Assembly: GCA_028293765.1 (NCBI GenBank)
Contig: JAQGOG010000098.1
Location: 1-50,181 of the forward strand
DNA: 50,181 bases
Direction: 5' to 3'
Source: Gammaproteobacteria bacterium
GTDB taxonomy: Bacteria > Pseudomonadota > Gammaproteobacteria > Steroidobacterales > Steroidobacteraceae
The notes under the pieces: generated by a model
Databases searched by the model: none
What the model saw: the letters and a program-made list of their open reading frames with translations, nothing else
What the model was told of the DNA's origin: nothing
Position numbers and translations under genes: made by a program
In this document: positions 44,755 through 50,181 of the stretch, piece after piece
Layout of the letters: every line of letters begins with the position of its first letter
How positions within the stretch are numbered: position 1 is the first letter of the stretch

Positions 44755-44903
44755 GGCTGAAAGACGCCCGGGGCGCGCAGCCTGTGGCCCGGGATGGGCC
44801 AGCGCTTTCAGCGAGCGCTCCGACTGGCCATATTCTGCCCGCGCGCTGGGCGCCCCGGGCTACGCGCCCCGGGCAAAAGGCGCGGCTTTTGCCGGGGCGC
44901 CCA
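44755..44903. repeat. Dispersed palindromic repeat, copy C (inverted orientation)
   Basis: GCTGAAAG (44756-44763) and CTTTCAGC (44805-44812) enclose CCCGGGATGGGCCAG, the reverse complement of the core seen in copies B and A. Further right, GCAAAAG and CTTTTGC (about 44873-44892) form the second palindrome, here within a longer GC-rich stretch with repeated CGCCCCGGG. It starts seven bases after the IclR stop. The 308-bp gap up to the LysE gene is largely this element. Confidence 0.7.
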
Positions 44904-45056
44904 GTCCGCTAGGTAACAGGCCGGTTCGGGAGGCTTGGGTGCGTTGGGGCGTATAGGCCGCGCGCCGGTACAGTAAACGGCGCGTTGCCCTCTCGCGTAT
45001 CTGCCCCCGACGTCCGTTAGCGTCGAACCTTGAGCGCCCTTATTCGAGCGCTCATC

Positions 45057-45644
45057 ATGATCGATCCCCTCCCGTACGCGCTGTATTCCTTCGTGATGTC
45101 GATCACCCCTGGACCCAACAACGTCATGTTGACGGCGGCGGGTGCGACCTTCGGGTTCCGGCGTACCGTGCCGCATATGCTCGGGGTCTGTGTCGGATTT
45201 AGCATTGAGCTGCTGGCGGTCTGCGCCGGCCTGGGCGCGATCTTCACCCGATGGCCGGATCTGCAGACCGTGCTGCGCTGGGTGGGTGCCGCATACCTCC
45301 TCTACCTGGGCGTGCGGATGTTAGGCGGAGGGGAGGCGCGTACCGGAGGAACGACCCGGCCGGTTACCTTTCTCGAAGCGGCGCTCTTCCAGTTTTTGAA
45401 TCCTAAGGCGTGGGTCATGACGCTGACGGCCGCGACTGTCTTCCTGCCCCGTGAGCTGGGGGTGATCGCAGCCGACGCATACATGGTTGCGGTAATGGTG
45501 CTGATCAATCTGCCCTGCATCGCCATCTGGGCCCTGTTCGGGAGCTCGCTCAGAAGCTTCCTGGCCCGCCCAGCGAGCCGCAGGGGCTTCAACGCGGCGA
45601 TGGCAGTTGCTCTGGCCGCCACAGGCGTCATCATGGTCATATAG
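45057..45644 (+). CDS. LysE-family amino-acid/metabolite exporter
   Basis: A 195-residue inner-membrane protein with five to six hydrophobic segments. The family signature SITPGPNNVMLTAAGATFGF is at the N-terminus, followed by VPHMLGVCVGFSIELLAVCA, LRWVGAAYLLYLGVRML, FQFLNPKAWVMTLTAATVFL and a final AMAVALAATGVIMVI. LysE/RhtB proteins export amino acids or related small molecules by proton exchange. ATG 45057 is used; a TTG at 45030 would extend it by nine residues. It is followed after 89 bp by a MocR-type regulator on the same strand, which may control it. Confidence 0.9.
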   Translation: MIDPLPYALYSFVMSITPGPNNVMLTAAGATFGFRRTVPHMLGVCVGFSIELLAVCAGLGAIFTRWPDLQTVLRWVGAAYLLYLGVRMLGGGEARTGGTTRPVTFLEAALFQFLNPKAWVMTLTAATVFLPRELGVIAADAYMVAVMVLINLPCIAIWALFGSSLRSFLARPASRRGFNAAMAVALAATGVIMVI

Positions 45645-45733
45645 CAACCTGTCGGACTCATGGGGCCATCTTCGCCACGACCCCTATGAGCCGGGCAGGC
45701 GCCCAGCGCTGAGCCCTTCTTTGGAGCGCCGTC

Positions 45734-47137
45734 ATGTTCGAGCTAGCGCGCGAATCCGCAGTCCCACTGGTCGACCAGATCGCCGAGCGCATCACGAAGC
45801 TGGTCCATCATGGCCAACTGTCGGCCGGCGCCCGACTGCCCTCGATACGCAAGCTCGCGAAGCTCGTGGGTGCCAGCCCGTTCACTGTGGTCGATGCCTA
45901 CGATCGCCTCGTCGCCCGGGGCCTCATCGAATCCCGCGCCGGCCGCGGATTCTTCGTCACACGACGACGCTTGGCCGCGCCGCTCGCCGCCATTGAGGCC
46001 CTGCCGGACCCGGGGTCGGATGCGTTGGCGCTGGCACGCATGTCGATGTCGCAATCGACGGAGTTCATCGCCGCCGGATCGGGATTTCTGCCGGAAAACT
46101 GGCTGCTCGAAGCGGCGCCGGGTAGCGTCCTGACACGCCTCTCGCGCGGCCGGCGTCCGCAGGCGTGGCTGCCCTGCCCGCCCCAGGGTCTGCTGGAACT
46201 GCGGGAGCAGATTGCGGAACGCCTGGTTCAACACGGCATCGCGGCCAGCGCCCCTAACATCGTCACCACTTATGGTGCGTCACAGGCCTTTGATCTCATT
46301 GCCAGGATGCTGCTCACGCCCGGTGACGCTGTGCTCGTCGAGGATCCCGGGTACTTCGTGCTGTTCGAGCAACTGCGGGCGCATCACGTGCGGCTCATCC
46401 CAATTCCGAGACGCGCCGACGGCCCCGATCTCGAAGCACTCGAAGCGGCGTGCCGCGTGCACCGGCCGCGTGCGTTCTTCACGCAGACGCTGCTCCACAA
46501 CCCTACCGGCACCAACGCCGATCCCGCCAATTGCCACCGTGTTCTCTCGCTGGCGGAGCAGTTCGGATTTGCAGTTGTAGAGGACGACGTCTACGGGGAT
46601 CTCTACGAAGGGCCGGCCGTGCGACTCGCGCAGATCGACGGCCTGCGCCACGTGATTTACGTCGGCAGCTTCACGAAGCTCATCGGATCAGCGTTACGTG
46701 TCGGCTTCGTGGCGGCCGACACGGCCCTCATCTCCCGACTCGTGGAGCGCAAGGTCCTGTCCGTGCTGTCGGGTTCGGCGCTGCTCGAGTGCTTCGTGTC
46801 GGAAGTGCTCGATAGCGGCCGGTACAAGCGGCATGTGGATCAGGTTCGCTCGCGACTCGCACGCATGCGGCGGGACTCACGCCAGGCGCTCGAATCCGCC
46901 GGCATCGTCTTCGACAGTGTCGGTGGCGAAGGCATCTTCCTCTGGGGCCGGGTACCCGATGCCACTGCGGTGGACGACCTCGTCAGGCGTGCGCGCGACA
47001 AATCGATCCTGCTGGCGAGAGGCTCATTGTTTTCTCCGTCTCAAGGCTGCGGCCAGTGCCTGCGGTTCAACGTCGCTCACAGTGCATCTGCACCACTGGT
47101 GCGGTTCCTGAGTGATTCGCTGCGCATCGCGGCGTGA
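45734..47137 (+). CDS. MocR-type regulator (GntR helix-turn-helix fused to a PLP aminotransferase-like domain)
   Basis: A 467-residue fusion. The N-terminal winged helix is VPLVDQIAERITKLVHHGQL, then SIRKLAKLVGASPFTVVDAY and ARGLIESRAGRGFFVTRR. A fold-type I aminotransferase-like domain follows from about residue 110, with TYGASQAFDLIARMLLTPGD, FFTQTLLHNPTGTNAD and the PLP lysine Lys315 in VGSFTKLIGSALRVGF. MocR proteins sense PLP or an amino-compound adduct and regulate a neighbouring gene. The LysE exporter upstream and the GNAT gene 72 bp downstream are the obvious candidates. The effector is unknown. Confidence 0.93.
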   Translation: MFELARESAVPLVDQIAERITKLVHHGQLSAGARLPSIRKLAKLVGASPFTVVDAYDRLVARGLIESRAGRGFFVTRRRLAAPLAAIEALPDPGSDALALARMSMSQSTEFIAAGSGFLPENWLLEAAPGSVLTRLSRGRRPQAWLPCPPQGLLELREQIAERLVQHGIAASAPNIVTTYGASQAFDLIARMLLTPGDAVLVEDPGYFVLFEQLRAHHVRLIPIPRRADGPDLEALEAACRVHRPRAFFTQTLLHNPTGTNADPANCHRVLSLAEQFGFAVVEDDVYGDLYEGPAVRLAQIDGLRHVIYVGSFTKLIGSALRVGFVAADTALISRLVERKVLSVLSGSALLECFVSEVLDSGRYKRHVDQVRSRLARMRRDSRQALESAGIVFDSVGGEGIFLWGRVPDATAVDDLVRRARDKSILLARGSLFSPSQGCGQCLRFNVAHSASAPLVRFLSDSLRIAA

Positions 47138-47209
47138 CGACGTTGAATTCCTGACGCGATCTGCCGATAGTTGAGCGTCCCAGCCAAGGTATGCCCGAAG
47201 GAACGCTCG

Positions 47210-47707
47210 ATGGACATCCGGGATGCCGAGGAATCCGATCTCCCCGGCCTGCTCGCCATCTACAACGACGTGATTGCCACCTCGACGGCGATCTACTCCT
47301 ATGTTCCAGTCACCCTCGAAGACCGCACCCAGTGGTGGCGCGCCCGGATCGCATTGGGCTACCCGGTGCTCGTAGCGGTCGATGGCGCTGGCGTTCTTGG
47401 GTTCTCCACGTTCGGCGACTTCCGCACATGGCCGGGCTACCGGTTTACCGTGGAGCACTCCGTGCATGTGCGCTCCGATTGCCGTGGTCACGGTATCGGG
47501 AAGCAATTGGTTACTGCGCTTTTTCCGCGCGCCAGCGCGCTGGGCAAGCACGTGATGATCGCGGGGGTCGACGCGGCTAACGCTGCGTCGATCCGGTTTC
47601 ACGAGCGACTGGGCTTCGAGAAGACGGGCCATTTACGCGAGGTGGGGCACAAGTTCGATCGCTGGCTCGATCTGGTCTTCCTGCAGCGGTCGATTGCGGC
47701 GCGGTAG
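47210..47707 (+). CDS. GNAT-family N-acetyltransferase, phosphinothricin acetyltransferase-like
   Basis: A 165-residue acetyltransferase. MDIRDAEESDLPGLLAIYND and TAIYSYVPVTLEDRTQWW match the PAT/Bar group. The acetyl-CoA loop is VRSDCRGHGIGKQLV, followed by NAASIRFHERLGFEKTGHLR and KFDRWLDLVFLQR. Proteins of this group acetylate amino groups of methionine sulfoximine-, phosphinothricin- or amino-acid-like compounds. ATG 47210 is preceded by AAGGA at seven bases, which decides the start over the longer frame from 47171. It may share a function with the upstream MocR regulator and exporter in handling an amino compound. Confidence 0.92.
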   Translation: MDIRDAEESDLPGLLAIYNDVIATSTAIYSYVPVTLEDRTQWWRARIALGYPVLVAVDGAGVLGFSTFGDFRTWPGYRFTVEHSVHVRSDCRGHGIGKQLVTALFPRASALGKHVMIAGVDAANAASIRFHERLGFEKTGHLREVGHKFDRWLDLVFLQRSIAAR

Positions 47708-47789
47708 AACCGCACACGGCTCAGCCTGGCGGCGGAAGAATCGCATTAAAGTAGCGGCCCGATTACGCCGCTCCCGGTAAACTGGCTCG

Positions 47790-48386
47790 ATGTTCTCCTC
47801 CCTGCCGCCCGTCACACGGGCCATCCTGCTCGCCAATATCGCGGTCTTCCTGCTGCAGCAAGTGGCGGCGGATAAGCTGCTCGAGCTCTTTGCGCTGTGG
47901 CCGCTCGCCCATCCCCTCTTCAAACCGTGGCAGCTGCTGACCTACGCCTTCCTGCATGAGGGCATCACGCACATCTTCTTCAATATGTTCGCGTTGTACA
48001 TGTTCGGCAGCACGCTGGAGCAGTTCTGGGGAGGCCGGCGCTTCGCGATTTATTACCTCGTGAGCGTGCTGGCGGCCGGCGCAACGGAGCTCGCCGTCCA
48101 GGACGCCTCCGGTGTCGGCGGTCCGGTCATCGGCGCATCGGGCGGTGTGTTTGGCTTGCTGCTGGCCTTCGCCTGGTATTTCCCCAGGCAGAGACTGATG
48201 CTCCTGTTCCCCCCGATTCCAATGCCCGCATGGCTATTCGTCACGCTCTATGGAGTTCTCGAACTGGTGCTGGGAGTCACGGGATCACAGGAAGGCGTCG
48301 CGCACTTCGCCCACCTCGGCGGAATGCTGGGCGGCGCGCTCATCATCCTGTACTGGCGGACGCGCGGCCGCTTCGAAGGCCGTTGA
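47790..48386 (+). CDS. Rhomboid-family intramembrane serine protease
   Basis: A 198-residue six-helix membrane protease. The catalytic Ser117 lies in VIGASGGVFGLL and the catalytic His175 in HFAHLGGMLGG. His61 and Asn65 in HIFFNMFALY form the oxyanion-side HxxxN motif, and the L1 loop has the typical WQLLTYAFLHEG. It is of the short bacterial type without an extra cytoplasmic domain. It cleaves membrane-anchored substrates within or near the bilayer. No dedicated substrate gene is evident next to it. Confidence 0.94.
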   Translation: MFSSLPPVTRAILLANIAVFLLQQVAADKLLELFALWPLAHPLFKPWQLLTYAFLHEGITHIFFNMFALYMFGSTLEQFWGGRRFAIYYLVSVLAAGATELAVQDASGVGGPVIGASGGVFGLLLAFAWYFPRQRLMLLFPPIPMPAWLFVTLYGVLELVLGVTGSQEGVAHFAHLGGMLGGALIILYWRTRGRFEGR

Positions 48387-48396
48387 CGCTATTGCC

Positions 48397-48696
48397 TCAG
48401 CGGACGCTGCGCAGGTGTCGGGGCTCGAGCCGCACGGGGCCGCGTTGCGTTCCACACGCATCGCAGAGCATGCGGTTACCAAACCAGCCGCGGCCGAAGA
48501 TGCGGCCATCGGGCAGGGACACCCAGTTCCCGCCACCCTCGACTTGGGAATCGACTAGTCTGACGTGCAGGTCGCACGACGGATTGCCGCAGAATGGTGC
48601 GCCGCGTTCGAGCTCATTGTGGGCGGCCAAGGCATCCTCCGAGTTCCAGGACGGACGTCGGACGTCGGCAGCGGCATTGAAGCTCATCGACTGCAT
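48397..48696 (-). CDS. Small Cys-rich hypothetical protein with a probable zinc-binding site
   Basis: A 99-residue protein. The start at ATG 48696 follows GAGGG by seven bases. Its middle and end read APFCGNPSCDLHVRLVDSQV, GGGNWVSLPDGRIFGRGWFG and MLCDACGTQRG. The two Cys pairs, C-x4-C and C-x2-C, separated by about 40 residues look like a zinc ribbon. I recall similar uncharacterised proteobacterial proteins, but know no function. It is convergent with the rhomboid gene, their stops 10 bases apart. Codon-position pattern is consistent with coding. Confidence 0.6.
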   Translation of the reverse strand: MQSMSFNAAADVRRPSWNSEDALAAHNELERGAPFCGNPSCDLHVRLVDSQVEGGGNWVSLPDGRIFGRGWFGNRMLCDACGTQRGPVRLEPRHLRSVR

Positions 48697-49063
48697 TCGC
48701 GCACCCTCGAGCCTTTGGCTCAATGACCCGGTTAAGAGCCAGGTAGCACGCAGTGTGCCGCTTACGTTTGACGCGAATGTGACGTTCCCATGGCGGATGT
48801 ATGACGCTCGCCGCAGCATCTTTCCTGCCAACTTCAGGTATACACCTTAACAGCCGGATATGACGAAGGAATTTCACCGCCCCCTTTACCAGGCCAGCGC
48901 GCCACCGACTGACCCGGCGAATTCCACGCCAGCGTCCGTGGAAAATCACGGCCACTAAGATGCCTGCCCGCTTGAATTCCGTTATGGGCCACGTCCACAA
49001 TCCGGCGCCCGAAAAAAACGGCCAGGGAACTTTTGTACGGACCATTTATCTGACGCCATTCTT
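48697..49063. other. Intergenic region before the ABC operon
   Basis: 367 bp with no convincing gene. It contains an inverted repeat TTCCACG (48922-48928) and CGTGGAA (48937-48943) with an eight-base spacer, about 120 bp upstream of the ABC ATPase start. This could be an operator or a hairpin. I see nothing else of note. Confidence 0.45.
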
Positions 49064-49987
49064 ATGATTAAGACCGAACACCTGACCAAGCGATACGAGT
49101 CGCTCACGGCTGTCGACGATGTGAGTTTCGAAGTGGGCCCGGGCGAGGTGCTCGGATTCCTGGGGCCGAACGGCGCCGGCAAGACGACGACGATGCGCAT
49201 GCTCGCCGGCTTTGTGACCCCCACGTCCGGCAAGGCGAGCATCTGCGGCCACGACATCGAGACGGATCCGCTGGGCGCCAAGGCGAGCCTCGGGTACCTG
49301 CCGGAAGGCGCGCCGACCTACGGCGAGATGACGGTCCGCCGCTTCCTCGAGTTCATCGCGGACCTGCGGCACCTGGATGGCGACAGGCGCAAGACCCGCC
49401 TGAACCACGTCATCGACCGTCTGCAGCTCGGCAAAGTCCTCGAGCAAAGCATCGAAACCCTCTCCAAAGGCTTTCGCCGCCGCGTGGGGCTCGCGCAGGC
49501 GATTGTGCATGACCCGCCGGTCCTGATCCTCGACGAGCCCACCGACGGCCTCGACCCGAACCAGAAGCATGAAGTGCGCACGCTCATCAACGACATGGCG
49601 CGCGACAAAATCATCGTGATCTCGACGCACATCCTCGAAGAAGTCGATGCGGTTTGCTCTCGGGCCATCATCATCGCCCGCGGACAGATCGTTGCCGACG
49701 ACACTCCGGCCAAACTGGCCGGCAGATCCCGCTATCACAACGCGGTGTCCCTGCAGCTGGAACAGCTCGACCAACTCACCGCGGCCCGCACGGCAGTCGC
49801 GGCTCTGCCGTCGGTGGCGGAAGTCGAGATGAGCGAGCGCGACGGGCGGCTCACTGCGCTACCCCGTGCGGGGGCAACCATTCTGCCCGCGGTCTCGGAG
49901 CTCGCCGTGCGCCAGGGGTTCAAGCTCAAGGAGCTGCACCTGGAGTCGGGACGGCTCGATGAAGTGTTCCGCACCATCACGAACTGA
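49064..49987 (+). CDS. ABC transporter ATP-binding protein, GldA/CcmA-like
   Basis: A 307-residue ATPase of an ABC-2 type exporter. Walker A is FLGPNGAGKTTTMRML, the signature is ETLSKGFRRRVGLAQAI, Walker B is VLILDEPTDGLDPNQK, and the switch His is in VISTHILEEVDAVCSRA. The order of motifs, GYLPEGAPTYGEMTVRRFLEF, and a C-terminal regulatory domain of about 80 residues match GldA-like proteins. These pair with GldF and GldG-type membrane proteins. The next gene begins at 50144 on the same strand and would be the permease. The exported substrate is unknown; this does not imply gliding in a proteobacterium. Confidence 0.92.
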   Translation: MIKTEHLTKRYESLTAVDDVSFEVGPGEVLGFLGPNGAGKTTTMRMLAGFVTPTSGKASICGHDIETDPLGAKASLGYLPEGAPTYGEMTVRRFLEFIADLRHLDGDRRKTRLNHVIDRLQLGKVLEQSIETLSKGFRRRVGLAQAIVHDPPVLILDEPTDGLDPNQKHEVRTLINDMARDKIIVISTHILEEVDAVCSRAIIIARGQIVADDTPAKLAGRSRYHNAVSLQLEQLDQLTAARTAVAALPSVAEVEMSERDGRLTALPRAGATILPAVSELAVRQGFKLKELHLESGRLDEVFRTITN

Positions 49988-50079
49988 TGGCAATCACCTC
50001 GACAAGCCAGTTGGCCGTAAATGAGTAGCACAGACTCCGGGGAACCGGCACGCAGATTAAAACAGCCACCAGGTTGGCT

Positions 50080-50122
50080 GCTGAAAGGGCTGGCCCATCC
50101 CGGGTCGCAGGCCACTTTCAGC
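50080..50122. repeat. Dispersed palindromic repeat, copy A
   Basis: GCTGAAAG (50080-50087) and CTTTCAGC (50115-50122) enclose CTGGCCCATCCCGGG, the same 15-nt core as copies B and C. It lies between the ABC ATPase and its permease partner, ending 21 bases before the permease start codon. The GCAAAAG/CTTTTGC palindrome of the longer copies is absent here. Confidence 0.7.
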
Positions 50123-50143
50123 CTATAAACAAAGAGGGACGCC

Positions 50144-50181
50144 ATGCGTAACGTGGGCATCATCATGCGCCGCGAGCTCGC
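50144..50181 (+). CDS. ABC transporter permease (first residues only, runs off the window)
   Basis: ATG 50144 follows AGAGGGAC at a good distance and opens MRNVGIIMRREL, the usual start of an ABC-2 membrane subunit (a short cytoplasmic helix ending in Arg-Arg-Glu-Leu). Together with the upstream GldA-like ATPase it would form an exporter. Only 12 residues are visible, so the call rests mainly on context. Confidence 0.6.
   Translation, partial: MRNVGIIMRREL

Noticed and set aside
49064-50181. A gliding-motility locus, from the GldA-like ATPase
   Set aside because: GldA-like ATPases are common in proteobacterial exporters, and no other gliding genes are seen.

Overview
The window is high-GC, gene-dense DNA from a Gram-negative bacterium. 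It encodes a TonB-dependent receptor, a TorF-type outer-membrane porin, a lipoprotein PQQ dehydrogenase and an ECF sigma/anti-sigma pair. Gene content (a broad aromatic, ester and aldehyde catabolic repertoire, AraC and PcaR-like regulators, queuosine genes, D-Ala-D-Ala ligase) fits an aerobic proteobacterium, most plausibly a gammaproteobacterium of the Steroidobacter/Nevskia kind. That placement is inference. I see no rRNA, tRNA, transposase, integrase or CRISPR array.

Layout. (1) 1-1578: a truncated NTF2/SnoaL-like gene, divergent from a LigW/ACMSD-type amidohydrolase. (2) 1665-12279, all minus: a catabolic block with two aldehyde dehydrogenases, a PQQ alcohol dehydrogenase, an AraC regulator, a D-2-hydroxyacid dehydrogenase, a TauD-like dioxygenase, a relic of an aldo/keto reductase and a tannase/feruloyl esterase. 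(3) 12733-21102, all plus: a second, paralogous AraC regulator followed by six tightly spaced genes. These are a split phenylphosphate-synthase-like dikinase, a biotin carboxyl carrier, a biotin carboxylase, an OadA/PycB-like carboxyltransferase and a HAD phosphatase. (4) 21361-24889: a porin, then an ECF sigma / anti-sigma / subtilisin operon. (5) 25128-30073: an oxidoreductase, then a TonB receptor coupled to a TIM-barrel isomerase-like gene. (6) 30111-32572: queC-queD-queE on the minus strand, with a three-domain QueD. (7) 32747-37404: a threonine/serine dehydratase, an E1 alpha/beta plus free lipoyl-domain operon, and an aldo/keto reductase. (8) 37673-44748: D-Ala-D-Ala ligase, then an aldehyde dehydrogenase / acetoacetyl-CoA synthetase / PcaF-like thiolase operon divergent from a PcaR-like IclR regulator. 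(9) 45057-50181: LysE exporter, MocR regulator, GNAT acetyltransferase, rhomboid protease, a small Cys-rich protein and the start of an ABC export operon.

The most striking system is the 13817-21102 operon. It has the same functional parts as anaerobic phenol carboxylation (a two-subunit dikinase that phosphorylates the substrate, a carboxylase, a HAD phosphatase). However, the carboxylase parts are biotin-dependent (BCCP, BC, CT) rather than UbiD-type. I read it as a candidate phosphorylation-primed, biotin-dependent carboxylase for a phenol or an enolisable ketone. The 3-oxoacid-CoA ligase and thiolase at 40404-43682 could act on a beta-keto acid product, but that link is speculative.

Other points of note are a QueD whose only intact active site lies in the middle of three tandem domains, an anti-sigma factor whose outer domain resembles a subtilisin propeptide and lies next to a subtilisin gene, and a family of GCTGAAAG...CTTTCAGC palindromic repeats next to stop or start codons.
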